A stretch of 64,000 bases of DNA from Hespellia stercorisuis DSM 15480 (GTDB lineage Bacteria > Bacillota > Clostridia > Lachnospirales > Lachnospiraceae), in the NCBI RefSeq assembly GCF_900142165.1, contig NZ_FQZY01000008.1:1-64000 (forward strand), given 5' to 3'. The position numbers and the translations under genes were made by a program. How positions within the stretch are numbered: position 1 is the stretch's first letter; each line of letters begins with the position of its first letter. The notes beneath the pieces were generated by a model that ran no database searches, was not told the origin of the DNA, and saw only the letters and a program-made list of their open reading frames with translations. This document shows, piece by piece, positions 7,256 through 16,800 of the stretch.

Positions 7256-8662
7256 TCAGGCGTGTACGGTTCTGGCAAGTGCTTGTGCCAGATGATCGAT
7301 ACTTTCCTTGTCGCTGGTTTCCGTCACACAATACAATGTACTTTGTCCCAATTCAGGAAAATCTTTACTCAGATCAACACCGCCAAAGATCTTTTCTTCC
7401 AACAGCATTTTGTTGATTTCCTCAACTGTTTTCCCAGTCTCATCATAATTCAACACAAATTCCTGGAAAAACGGTGCCTTGAACTGCATCGATACACCGG
7501 GGATCGCAGACAGTTTTTTTGCCGCATATTCCGCATTTGTCATAATTGTATTTCCAATTTCCTGCATTCCCTGGGGGCCCATCAGTGCCAGATAGACTGC
7601 GACCGGTGCCGTCCACAGATTGTTCTGTGTGCCGGTAAATTCCTTGCCTTTCTCCCGCATTGCATAATGCGTGCGGTTGATGAGAACGATGCAGTACGCA
7701 ATTTCCCCCGGAACGGTTGTCTCTGTAACTCCGTCTACCAGTTCTTTAAATTCGCTGATATACCGCATATCGTCCGGAGATGCGATGTACCCGGCCTGCC
7801 CGCCGCCGGCATAAAGATGAAGGCCAACACTATGAATATCGCCTACTGCGAGTGTCGCACCATAATTTCCCGGTGCTTCGAGCACTCCAAGCGTAATCGG
7901 ATCTGCATAAACTACAAATTCGGCTCCATTTTCCCGTGCAATCCCCCCTATTTCCTTCGCATCCGACTCAATCACACCAAGATAATTCGGATTTTCAAGA
8001 AATACGGCGGCTACATCGTCACCGATCTTGTCTTTCAGCTCCGCGATATCCATACGACCTGTGTCTGGATCATAATTGATCATGTCAATTTCAAGCGCAT
8101 TTTCTTCGTGAACAGAGCTACAGTAATTTTTTATGATGGACAGATTTTCCGGATTCATATTCTTGGGCAGCAGCACTCTTTTCCGCCCGGTCATTCTGCT
8201 AGCCATGCAAAGTCCCGTTGCTGCAGCCTGTCCGCCGCAATGACAGGGGACAGTCGTAAAATCCATCTGTACTAATTCCGCAATCATGCTCTGATATTCG
8301 AAAAAAATCTGATACTTTCCATGATCTGCCCACGTTTCCGCACCATAACAGGTAAGGAGCTCGCCCCTCGTAGCAATTTCATCACATACAGCCGGAACAT
8401 AATGCTGTGCACACCCCGCTCCCATATAATTATCATATTCATTGCAGTTGGCATTTTTATTCAGCAAATGTTCCATGTGCCTCTTAATGCCCTGCTCATC
8501 ACGGATTGCTTTTGGTAAATTGAGATCACGGTCCAAACGCAGTTTTTCCGGAACCTCCTCATATAGATCTATTACATGCTCTGCCCCTACATAGTCCAAC
8601 ATCTCTCTCTGAATTTCCGGCACAGAGTTTGGAATATATGGGAATACTGTTTTTTTGCTCAT
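7256..8662 (-). CDS. gcvPA: Glycine decarboxylase P-protein-like, A subunit (divergent)
   Basis: 468 residues starting MSKKTVFPYIPNSVPEIQRE, with the GcvPA features LRLDRDLNLP (41-50), NYMGAGCAQHYVP (78-90) and FFEYQSMIAEL (120-130). In bona fide glycine dehydrogenase A subunits the segment before FEYQ reads like YQPEISQGTLQ; here it is CYGAETWADHGKYQ (105-118). The usual MYDGATALAE region is PCHCGGQAAATG (139-150). The subunit is therefore a paralogue whose active-site surface is altered. It forms an A/B pair with the next gene and lies 12 bp after the transporter gene. Decarboxylation of glycine or of another small amino acid is plausible; the substrate is unknown. Confidence 0.8.
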   Translation of the reverse strand: MSKKTVFPYIPNSVPEIQREMLDYVGAEHVIDLYEEVPEKLRLDRDLNLPKAIRDEQGIKRHMEHLLNKNANCNEYDNYMGAGCAQHYVPAVCDEIATRGELLTCYGAETWADHGKYQIFFEYQSMIAELVQMDFTTVPCHCGGQAAATGLCMASRMTGRKRVLLPKNMNPENLSIIKNYCSSVHEENALEIDMINYDPDTGRMDIAELKDKIGDDVAAVFLENPNYLGVIESDAKEIGGIARENGAEFVVYADPITLGVLEAPGNYGATLAVGDIHSVGLHLYAGGGQAGYIASPDDMRYISEFKELVDGVTETTVPGEIAYCIVLINRTHYAMREKGKEFTGTQNNLWTAPVAVYLALMGPQGMQEIGNTIMTNAEYAAKKLSAIPGVSMQFKAPFFQEFVLNYDETGKTVEEINKMLLEEKIFGGVDLSKDFPELGQSTLYCVTETSDKESIDHLAQALARTVHA

Positions 8663-8674
8663 AGTTGTCCTCCT

Positions 8675-10123
8675 CTACAATATCTTCTGAAATGCATCTG
8701 TTGAATACTCTTTTCCTTCTTTGCGGAGCTCCTTGGCCTCCTGCATTGCCAGGAAACGTTTTTTGGTAATCGGGAATATACATATGATCAGACCACAGAC
8801 AATAAGCAATATTCCCGGGAACAGTGTCACCAGATTTTTGACTGCCACAACAACATTTTCTGATTGAACGGTTTGCCCTGCCTGATATCCGGCAATTTCA
8901 AGAATGATACCCACGATCTGAATTGCTGCCGCCTTCCCGAGTTTTACAAAAAACGAGAAATAAGATACCATCACTCCGGTAAGCATCTTACCGCTTCGGA
9001 ACTCATACGTCTCACACGTGTCATACAGCAGGTTATAGCTTAAAACAAGAAAACCTATAATCGCAAAATGTGCCAGTGAATACTCGATACACTGTGCCAC
9101 AAGAGAATGGATTCCTACCACCCGGAATACGAGAAGCGTTGTGCCTGAGATAAACATAAATACTACAAATACCCATTTCTTATCAAATCGGATTGCAAGC
9201 TTTCCGACCAAAATAGATAGAATAATTCCAAATATAGTTCCGCTTAAAAATACGATGGAACTTGCTGCTTCATCGACACCCAGAACAATGGTTGCATGAT
9301 AGACAACCGTGGATGTGATTGTGTTAAATGCGCAATAAAAAATCAGGGATCCCACAATGAGAATGATATACGGTTTGTATACTAATACCTTTCCAAGATT
9401 TTTCAGAATCGGGTCACTCTTGCTTTGAGGTGGAAATGGAATCTCCCATCCTCTCGTTGAATACCATGTAATAAAAATAGCAAGTGCTGCCATAAAGCCC
9501 AAGGTTCCGGCCGCACAGCTCCATGCATGATTCGTCGTCATTCCGAACTTTTCATACGCAGAAACCAATATCATGGGAAGTGTGCTGGAAAAAAGTAATC
9601 CGCAGGTTCCAAACACCTGTCGAATTGACGATGCCGATGTCTTTTCATCATTGTTCGTCGTCAGTTCCGATCCCAGAGATAAATACGGTATGTTGAACAT
9701 GGTATATGAGGTCCAATAGAATATGATCGTAATCACATAGTAGATAAACTTCCCGGTCATGGGCAAATTAACGTTTGTAAACAGCAGAACGGACGATATG
9801 ATGATCGGAATGACCGACAGCATGATGAATGGCCGTCTCCGTCCATGCTTTGAGGTGCACCGGTCCGACATGGTTCCTATGATTGGATCACTGACTGCAT
9901 CCCACAAAATTCCAAGCGAAACCACCAATCCTCCAAGTGCAGGCCGGAGTCCGGCAACATTGGTAAAGAAAAACAATAAAAATGCACCTACAAATTCCGT
10001 GATAATGGTATCCCCTATATTAGCGACACCAAAACCACATTTTGTGAAAAAAGGCAATTTTCTATCATACTTTTTTGAAAAGTTTTCAGTCGGAACTTCT
10101 TTACAATCTTTTTCGTTCCCCAT
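8675..10123 (-). CDS. GPH-family (MelB-like) cation symporter, MFS fold
   Basis: 482 residues with about 12 hydrophobic segments. The N-terminal cytoplasmic tail is followed by GFGVANIGDTIITEFVGAFL and the family hallmark WDAVSDPIIGTMSDR, then KHGRRRPF, as in MelB and other glycoside-pentoside-hexuronide:cation symporters. The acidic residues of the WDAVSDP helix bind the coupling cation in MelB. A strong GGAGGG precedes the ATG at 10123. It is the first gene of the GcvP-like operon and sits ~160 bp after the MerR-type promoter. In this setting it may import the substrate of the PLP enzyme pair; that link is inferred from the operon only. Confidence 0.85.
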   Translation of the reverse strand: MGNEKDCKEVPTENFSKKYDRKLPFFTKCGFGVANIGDTIITEFVGAFLLFFFTNVAGLRPALGGLVVSLGILWDAVSDPIIGTMSDRCTSKHGRRRPFIMLSVIPIIISSVLLFTNVNLPMTGKFIYYVITIIFYWTSYTMFNIPYLSLGSELTTNNDEKTSASSIRQVFGTCGLLFSSTLPMILVSAYEKFGMTTNHAWSCAAGTLGFMAALAIFITWYSTRGWEIPFPPQSKSDPILKNLGKVLVYKPYIILIVGSLIFYCAFNTITSTVVYHATIVLGVDEAASSIVFLSGTIFGIILSILVGKLAIRFDKKWVFVVFMFISGTTLLVFRVVGIHSLVAQCIEYSLAHFAIIGFLVLSYNLLYDTCETYEFRSGKMLTGVMVSYFSFFVKLGKAAAIQIVGIILEIAGYQAGQTVQSENVVVAVKNLVTLFPGILLIVCGLIICIFPITKKRFLAMQEAKELRKEGKEYSTDAFQKIL

Positions 10124-10283
10124 TTCTTTCCCTCCTTATCCTTTTTTATTTCGTTGCTTATTCCTTTTCTTTCTAGCTGGCCAGCTTTCAACTATACTAT
10201 AACTGTTCGAGTCACTGGAATGTCAACAACATCTCCTGTATTTTCCTTTCCCGAAATCCGCTCATTTCTAGCCTTTTTGTATT

Positions 10284-10314
10284 TTTACAACCTTCAAGTC
10301 AACTTGAAGGTAAA
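10284..10314 (-). promoter_or_regulatory. MerR-type promoter/operator with 19-bp spacer
   Basis: On the minus strand TTTACC (10314-10309) and TGTAAA (10289-10284) are 19 bp apart, the elongated spacing characteristic of MerR-controlled promoters. The spacer holds a perfect dyad with 10-bp arms ACCTTCAAGT / ACTTGAAGGT (10290-10311), close to SoxR/CueR-type operators. It points at the transporter-gcvP-like operon. The MerR-family gene directly upstream is the obvious candidate regulator. Confidence 0.85.
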
Positions 10315-10349
10315 AAAAACAGCCATATCAGATTTCCGTGATATGACTG
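10312..10349 (-). terminator. Terminator of the merR-like gene
   Basis: On the minus strand an 11-bp stem, CAGTCATATCA / TGATATGGCTG with one G-U pair (10320-10349), is followed by eight T residues (10319-10312). The T-run runs directly into the -35 box of the MerR-type promoter. Confidence 0.88.
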
Positions 10350-10364
10350 TTTCGTGCATTGCCC

Positions 10365-11279
10365 TTATTCTTTTAATTCAATTGGAAAACAAATCCTTGT
10401 AAGATATTCGTTTATATTTGTAGAAAATCTGGGGTCGACTTCATAAATTTCCATTGCCGGGCCAGTGATGCGATACTCGCTGTTCTCGATCCACTCCAAC
10501 AAATTCAGATATGCTCTATATGCAAACTTATAATGTCCGATATGAATAGTTGCTGCACATAAGCATGAATCCAGATGTTTGATTTCGGAATGCTCAATCG
10601 CCGCATCCGTTCCCATTACGATCGGGAGACACAGCTCCAGATCCCCATATTCATTTGTGAACTGAGCCGAATAACCATCATGGAATATGCCGACCGCCGG
10701 TCCTTTGGAAAACAATTCATACTGTTCGCGTAAGTTCTGAAGTTCCAGTACACGATCTGTAAACACATTATCTACTGCTATATAGCTTATATATCTGGTT
10801 GCCAGAACCCACATTTCCGGCATCGTATATAATTCCACCTGATATGCTTTTAATTCTGTGTTTCGTTCTGCATTACGCGCTGGATCTGATTGTTTCGACT
10901 GCTCCGATTCCCTTGTCTTTTCTTTCTGGAGCTTATTCGTATTCTGAAGGCGCTGCAGAGCATAGTCAATTGCCACCAGCTGATTGCTCAAACGCATGGA
11001 CTCTTTTTGCATCTCTCTCATTCTCAATTCCAGTGCATGAATCATATATTCATTGTTTTCTTTTTGCAGAATAAGCCGAATATCCTGGATTTTGATTCCC
11101 AGACCTTTCAGCTCTTTGATCATCTCCGCCTGAAGCAGCTGCTTTTCAGAATAATAGCGATATCCGTTCGCCGAATTTCTGATCTCTGGCTGCAGAATCC
11201 CCTCGCTGTCGTAATAGCGTAAAGTTGTTGATGGTATACCGGATACCGTTGCAAGTTCTCCAATTGTATACATTCTCAT
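10365..11279 (-). CDS. MerR-family transcriptional regulator with effector-binding-like C-terminus
   Basis: 304 residues. The N-terminal winged helix reads MRMYTIGELATVSGIPSTTLRYYDSEGILQP, then NGYRYYSEKQL, followed by the dimerisation coiled coil up to about residue 125. Residues ~145-300 form a domain of the size and pattern of GyrI/BmrR-type ligand-binding domains (…YDVDPRF-like end, several aromatic residues). No cysteine pair for a metal or [2Fe-2S] is seen, so a small organic effector is more likely. It is transcribed towards the MerR-type operator at 10284-10314 and probably activates the transporter-gcvP-like operon by untwisting the 19-bp spacer, as known for this family. Confidence 0.85.
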   Translation of the reverse strand: MRMYTIGELATVSGIPSTTLRYYDSEGILQPEIRNSANGYRYYSEKQLLQAEMIKELKGLGIKIQDIRLILQKENNEYMIHALELRMREMQKESMRLSNQLVAIDYALQRLQNTNKLQKEKTRESEQSKQSDPARNAERNTELKAYQVELYTMPEMWVLATRYISYIAVDNVFTDRVLELQNLREQYELFSKGPAVGIFHDGYSAQFTNEYGDLELCLPIVMGTDAAIEHSEIKHLDSCLCAATIHIGHYKFAYRAYLNLLEWIENSEYRITGPAMEIYEVDPRFSTNINEYLTRICFPIELKE

Positions 11280-11426
11280 TTTTTACATCTGCCTCCCGGT
11301 TTCTAAGGTCATTGGTTTTTGGGTTTCACTTCGTACTTGTTTACATCCGCATTTTCCGCATCTCTTTATGAACACATATTATCACTGTAATTGCTTTATG
11401 CCAAGTCCATGCATTATATTTTCCGA

Positions 11427-11456
11427 TTGACAGGTGTCACCTTAGAATTGTAAAAT
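11427..11456 (+). promoter_or_regulatory. Candidate promoter of the jet operon
   Basis: TTGACA (11427-11432) and TAAAAT (11451-11456) are 18 bp apart. The spacer begins with the small palindrome AGGTGTCACCT (11432-11442), a possible operator. The predicted leader to jetA is ~110 nt and contains the 22-bp-arm hairpin at 11478-11526. Confidence 0.55.
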
Positions 11457-11477
11457 AAATGAAGGAATAGCAATTAA

Positions 11478-11526
11478 TGCAATTGGGGACGTAGCAAAGC
11501 TACACTTTGCTACGTCCCCAATTGCA
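11478..11526. repeat. Perfect 22-bp inverted repeat with 5-nt loop
   Basis: The arms 11478-11499 and 11505-11526 are exact reverse complements (core GGGGACGTAGCAAAG) around CTACA. The sequence resembles the GGGGAC...GTCCCC palindromes that occur as dispersed REP-like elements in Firmicutes. It lies in the predicted jetA leader, where it would form a very stable RNA hairpin, and a short TTTT follows, so attenuation is possible. Confidence 0.8.
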
Positions 11527-11574
11527 CTTTTGACCTGTCCCTTTTTGCATCATCTATAGAACGGAGTGTTATCA

Positions 11575-12984
11575 ATGAATTTAAAAAGTCGTATGCCGCG
11601 AGACTTTTATCGTCTTTTCGGCAGTAAATATCTGGATTATTATATGGTGTTTCTCGTGGCAGTCTACGAGGAGAGCAGCCGTTCTTACTCGACTCTGGGG
11701 CTGACGGAGCAGGAGGTCAAGAGTATCATCAACGAGAGTCTGGCGGGGCTGAAGCTGGACTGGAGCGAGGCGCGGGTGGACGAGGACGGCGTGATGCTGT
11801 CGCAGTCGAACATGGCGTCGATCTGCCTGGCGCATTTTGAGCAGTGGGGATGGCTTCTGAGTGATTATGATGAGACACTCAACTGCAACGTGGTGTCATT
11901 TCCGGAGTACAGTCAGCTCTATATTGAACTTTTCCAGAAGCTTTTGAGCGAGGAGGACGGTAGGGAGCGGGAGAATATTCTGGCGATTTACAGCTATCTT
12001 TATACATACAACGCGGACAAGGAGAAGAACAATGACATTCTGCGGAGTGCGCTGAAAACGTCCAGGCGCCTGGTGCAGCTGCTGGCGAATATGCAGGAGG
12101 GAATGCGCGGCTATTTTGATGAGTTGTCGAAGCAGCGGGAGTTCCGGGGGATTCAGGAGGTCCTGGTTCATGAGATCAACAACAGTGACAGCAGAAAATA
12201 TGCGATCCTGACGACGACGGACAGCTTTTACCGGTATAAAGAGGCGGTGAAGGAGCTGACGACGGACAACCTCGCGGCAAATGAACTGCGCAGACAGGAG
12301 CTTGAGGAGGAGCGGAAGGTGCTCACGCCGAACACGGTTCCGTTTTATCGAAATGAGCGGGCAATCGAAATCTGCGAGGAGGCGATCGAGATCATCTGCC
12401 AGATTGACCGGGAATTTGAGAATATTGAGAGACGGTATAACAAACTGATTGAGCAGAAAACCATATTTGCCAGCCGTGCGGCGGCGAGAATCCGCTACAT
12501 TTTGCAGGAGGGCAGCCAGGAGGAAGACCAGACGGTGGCACTGATCAACCTGCTGAACCGGGGGGGCAGCCGACAGAATGTGCTGGAAGAGCTGACGGCG
12601 CATATGCGGACGACCGCGCAGTTTCGGGTGATCACGGAGCAGAGTCTTTACAGCAGGCGGGAGGGCGGCAGCCAGCCGTTCACGCCGGTGGCGGTGGAGG
12701 AGCAGGGCGTCGGTCCGCAGGAGGACATGGAGAGTTTTGTGCTGAAACCTCTGTATACAAAACAGCAGATCCGGGAGTTTATGCAGGACAATATGACGGA
12801 CGGAGTCTTCCGGGCGACGGCGGATTCGGTGCAGTCGGTGGAAGATCTGGAAAAACTGTTTCTCGTGTGGCAGGATATGACAGAGCATGCGGGAGAAGTC
12901 ACGGATGTCAGGCTCGGCGAGGAGATTGAGACCGAGGGAGGCCTGCGATTTTCGTCACTTCAGATCAAAGAGAATGCAAAATAA
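11575..12984 (+). CDS. jetA: Wadjet protein JetA (kleisin-like, DUF5716 type)
   Basis: 469 residues from the ATG at 11575, eight bases after GGAG; a GTG nine bases upstream is the alternative. The start RMPRDFYRLFGSKYLDYYMVFLVAVYEES and the C-terminal VRLGEEIETEGGLRFSSLQI fit the JetA family of type III-like Wadjet systems. The middle is helical with charged coiled-coil stretches (about residues 150-290). JetA is the MksF-like kleisin that bridges the SMC dimer JetC and binds JetB. It is the first gene of jetA-jetB-jetC. Family assignment is from gene order plus sequence memory; the exact type would need profile searches. Confidence 0.82.
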   Translation: MNLKSRMPRDFYRLFGSKYLDYYMVFLVAVYEESSRSYSTLGLTEQEVKSIINESLAGLKLDWSEARVDEDGVMLSQSNMASICLAHFEQWGWLLSDYDETLNCNVVSFPEYSQLYIELFQKLLSEEDGRERENILAIYSYLYTYNADKEKNNDILRSALKTSRRLVQLLANMQEGMRGYFDELSKQREFRGIQEVLVHEINNSDSRKYAILTTTDSFYRYKEAVKELTTDNLAANELRRQELEEERKVLTPNTVPFYRNERAIEICEEAIEIICQIDREFENIERRYNKLIEQKTIFASRAAARIRYILQEGSQEEDQTVALINLLNRGGSRQNVLEELTAHMRTTAQFRVITEQSLYSRREGGSQPFTPVAVEEQGVGPQEDMESFVLKPLYTKQQIREFMQDNMTDGVFRATADSVQSVEDLEKLFLVWQDMTEHAGEVTDVRLGEEIETEGGLRFSSLQIKENAK

Positions 12985-12994
12985 TAATTTCAGG

Positions 12995-13044
12995 ATGCGG
13001 GTTTTAGAACCCCTCCGCAGGTGGAAGGGTTCTAAAACCCGCAT
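12995..13044 (+). other. Intercistronic hairpin between jetA and jetB
   Basis: Exact 18-bp arms at 12995-13012 and 13027-13044 (core GGGTTTTAGAACCC / GGGTTCTAAAACCC) enclose a 14-nt loop. No T-run follows; the jetB ribosome-binding site (AGGAGAG) begins five bases later. It could stabilise the jetA mRNA or tune jetB/jetC translation. Confidence 0.75.
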
Positions 13045-13061
13045 GACAGGAGAGAATATAA

Positions 13062-13820
13062 ATGGTTGAATATATGGAAATGATGACGGTGACAGAAGCA
13101 GAAAATCTCAAGCGCACCATCCGGGATCTGTTTCGTCAGACCTGTATCATACAGATGAAATACGATCCGGCAACGTTAGTTCCGAGGGACAATCCAAACT
13201 ACCGGGTCTGCTTAAAGCACCAGCGTTTTATAGAGGATTATCTGGCCGTGATCGGGTGCGAGCTGCATTATGATCCGCAGGAGCATATCTTCCGTCTGGA
13301 GGGGGAGGGTGTGCTGACGGAGAAGCTGAGCGAGACGACGACACTTCTGGTGCTGATCATGAAGCTGATCTACCGTGATAAGATCATGGGGGAGGGGCTT
13401 CACGCCACGGTGACGAATCTGGCGGAGATCCGCGAGTACGGAAAGGATACCGGCCTGATCAACCGGAGGCTGACAACGGCAGAATGGCGGGAAGCGCTGG
13501 GCGTGATGCGGACCCACCAGATGATCGAGCTGCCGGGGGCGATTGTGAATGTAGAGGATGACACCCCGATTTATATCTACAGCACAGTCAATATTTACTG
13601 TGCGTCCACGGATATCAATGCGATTGTAGCAAAATATCAGAAGGATCTGATGCAGATACATCTGAATATGAATGAGGCAATCGAGATGGATGGAAATGAG
13701 ATGGACGGGAATGAGATGGATGGAAATGCCGGTGTGAAAACATCAGGACCGGAATCAGGGCAAAAGGAGAGAACGGATGAGAGAAGCGAAGAAGAAATTT
13801 ACGCGGATACTGCTGAATAA
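13062..13820 (+). CDS. jetB: Wadjet protein JetB (KITE-like, DUF6063 type)
   Basis: 252 residues starting MVEYMEMMTVTEAENLKRTIRDLF, with AGGAGAG before the ATG. The core ~200 residues are a winged-helix-type KITE subunit: RFIEDYLAVIGCELHYDPQEHIFRL, then LSETTTLLVLIMKLIYRD. It corresponds to MksE, which binds the kleisin JetA. The C-terminus carries three copies of a five-residue Glu-Met-Asp-Gly-Asn repeat (13685-13729) in an acidic tail. Its 3' end overlaps jetC by 44 nt, showing translational coupling. Confidence 0.8.
   Translation: MVEYMEMMTVTEAENLKRTIRDLFRQTCIIQMKYDPATLVPRDNPNYRVCLKHQRFIEDYLAVIGCELHYDPQEHIFRLEGEGVLTEKLSETTTLLVLIMKLIYRDKIMGEGLHATVTNLAEIREYGKDTGLINRRLTTAEWREALGVMRTHQMIELPGAIVNVEDDTPIYIYSTVNIYCASTDINAIVAKYQKDLMQIHLNMNEAIEMDGNEMDGNEMDGNAGVKTSGPESGQKERTDERSEEEIYADTAE
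13685..13729 (+). repeat. 15-bp tandem repeat in the jetB tail
   Basis: Three near-identical 15-bp units (ATGGATGGAAATGAG and variants) encode the acidic pentapeptide repeat. The number of units is a multiple of three bases and leaves the frame open; length polymorphism between strains would be expected. Confidence 0.75.
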
Positions 13821-16800
13821 CTGGGGCGGTATCGACCATCACATCATAGAACTGAATGAGTATGTAAACCTCTTCAGCGGAAAAAGCGGTTCTGGAAAAT
13901 CTACCGTGATGGATGCCATCCAGGTAGTTCTCTACGGGAGTCTTGCCGCCACATTTTTAAACAAGGCGGCGGACGATGCAAAGAACCGGAGATCGGTGCT
14001 CAGCTATCTGCGCGGGGAGCAGAAGGACGGGACGGCCAACCGTGAGGGGCGGGATTTCTGTGCACAGATCGTGATGGAGATCGAGGACACCGGAACACAT
14101 ATTACCAACTGTGTCGGTGTTTCCTTTGAGGTCGGGAAAAATGATCAGGATATCAAAAATCATGGATTTTTCAGTCATTCGGGAAGGATGCCGGAGGATG
14201 GCTATCTGACGGAGGATGGCGTTCCATACTCGATCGTGCAGATCAGGGGCCTGACGAAAGAGCGCGCAAGGTCGGAGGATAACAGAGGATATGGAGACAT
14301 CAACCGTATTTATCCGTCGAAGGAGGCGTATCTGAATACGCTCTATGAGGTGCTGCTGGGCTTCATCGACGGCTCCCGGTTTGTGACCATGGAGAAGAGC
14401 TCCATCGCGCTGAAGATGACAAACGGGACGGGGCAGTTTATCCGCGACTATATGTTCCCGAAGAGCAAAGAAGATACGATCGGGAAAATCAGCGACCAGC
14501 TGGGTGCGTACAGCGAGATCAAGGGCAGGATCGAGGATTTGGAAAAACGGATCGCGATGCTCGCAGAGATCAGTGAGAGCAATCGGAATCTGACGCAGGC
14601 ATCGGCGGATATCATTCGCACAGAGGCGATTCTGCGCTATGTCGATATCGAGAATCAGAAGAGCAGGCTGGAATCCAGAAAGCAGGATCTGGAACATATT
14701 CTGGATCAGCTGAAGTCTCTGAACGGGAAAAAGGATGCCATGGAGCAGAGCAGGTCGAAGGCGACTACCGAGCTGATCGAGGTGGAGGCGAACCTGAAAT
14801 CCAGCGATTACGGTCAGAAAGAAAAACAGCTGAAGGAGATGGAGCGCACCATAGAGCTGCTTCGTCAGAACAGCGTGAGCTGGCGAAATCTCGTGCAGGG
14901 GCTGACCCGTTGGGAAGAGGATGAGGTCATCACTGATTATGTGAGCAACCCGGCACTGGCACTGATCGGGCAGTTTCGCGCAGGAGATGTGACGGAGGAA
15001 GACTGTGCAGGACTGAAGCGGAGACTCGATGAGACGATGAAGAACATCGAGCAGGAGATGGATGACCTGCGCAGTGACCGGTCGGAGTTGGCGAAAGAAC
15101 TCAGCGAGAAGAAAGAGATTGTCGAAGATCTGAAAAATAACCGGAAACCGTATAAAAAGAGCCTGAAGCAGGCGCGGGCACAGCTGGAACAGGCCCTGAG
15201 TGATCAGTACGGAAGAAAAATCCAGGTACACATTTTCGCGGATCTGTTTGATATTCAGGACGAAGAGTGGAAGAATGCCATCGAGGGGCGTCTGGGAAGA
15301 TTGAAGCACAGCCTGATCACCGCACCGGAGCAGGCTCATGATGCGGCGGTCGCATTTCGCAGGATGAAGCAGTTTGAGGATGTGGAGCTGATCAACTCGG
15401 CGGCAGTCCGGCAGACGGATCCGAGGGCGGAGAAGCATTCACTCTACGAGGCGGTAACCACGGAGGAGGCTTATGTGGATGCCTGCCTGAAGCGGTATCT
15501 GGGACGTATCATGAAGTGCCAGAGTGTGGAGGAACTGGAGCGGGTCAGAGACGGCGTGACGCAGGACTGTTATTCTTACAGCAATTTTATCTTCCGCCAT
15601 CTGCGGGAGAGCGATTATAATCTGCATGCGTGTATCGGAACGACGGTTTCCAAGGCAAAGCTGCGGGAGCTGGAGGAGGAAGTGGACAAGTTGACTTACC
15701 GTTTGCAGGAGATCAGCGTGGATTTTGACGCTCTGAAAAAGGCGCAGAGTTTTGAGCGTCTGCAGCAGGAGCCGGAGCAGATCGTGGCGCTTTCAAGATC
15801 GGCAGAGCAATTGGAGGAGTATTTTGAAAAACAGGAACGTCTGCAGCAGGAACTTCGGGAACTGCAGGATGGAAGTCTGGTTGCCGCGCTGAAGGAGCAG
15901 CAGGCCGGACTGAAGCAGAAGCTTGCCGAGCTGAGAGCGACGGAGAATGGATTGAACCGGAGCATTGCCGAGTTCGAGGGTAGCAAGGGCCGGGCGCAGT
16001 CGGATATCGCCAACGGGCAGGAGCGGCTGGAGAATCTTCTGGAAGGCTTTATTCAGAATGAAGCACTGGAGGATGAGGTGACGGCGAACCTGAGAACGCA
16101 GTCAGAAGCAAATTACCGGAGTCAGAAGAACAGTGAGCTCGCGAAACTGGAGATTGAGCGGCAGGAATATCTGGAGCTTCGCGGCAAGGCGAGAATGCGT
16201 TTCAATCTGGAGTACCCGACACTCGGGTTCAGCGGGGAGGAGAAGAGCAATCAGATTTATGACGATCTGCTGGAGCATTACCGTCAGGATTTTGAGCCGA
16301 AGTATAAAGAAGAATTTGAAAAACAGTGCGAGCAGGTGTACCGCAGTCTGCGCGACAATGTGATCGCCACCATTCACGGGGAGATCAGGGCAGCCTACCG
16401 CCATACCAGAGAGATCAACCGCATGCTCTCCCGCATCCGTTTCTCGGACAGTGTCTACCAGATCGAGATTCTTCCGGCAGACAATGAAAACGGACAATTT
16501 TATGAAATGCTGATGGCGCCGGAACTGGACAGCAAGATCGTCGATCCATATGGCGTGGAGGGACAGATCAGCTTTGGAGATGAGGATTTCTATCAGAAGT
16601 ATGAGCAGAAGATTGAACTGCTGACGGAGAAGTTCATGCCCGAGAAATCTGACGATAAGCAGAAGCAGAACAACCGGAAACAGGAGATGGAGCGCTACGC
16701 CGATTACCGCAATTACCTGAATTTCAGCATGTATGAGAAGGTGACCGACGAGCACGGAAATGAAAAGAAGAATCCGGTGGATGAGATGGCTGGGCGCGAT

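Noticed and set aside
5663-8662. Complete glycine cleavage system
   Set aside because: Only P-protein-like subunits are present; no lipoyl H protein, T protein or dihydrolipoyl dehydrogenase is encoded in the window.
13957-15438. Long open frame on the minus strand opposite jetC (493 codons)
   Set aside because: It is the mirror of a high-G+C third-position coding strand; composition is rich in Leu, His, Arg and Ile without domains, and jetC has clear SMC motifs.
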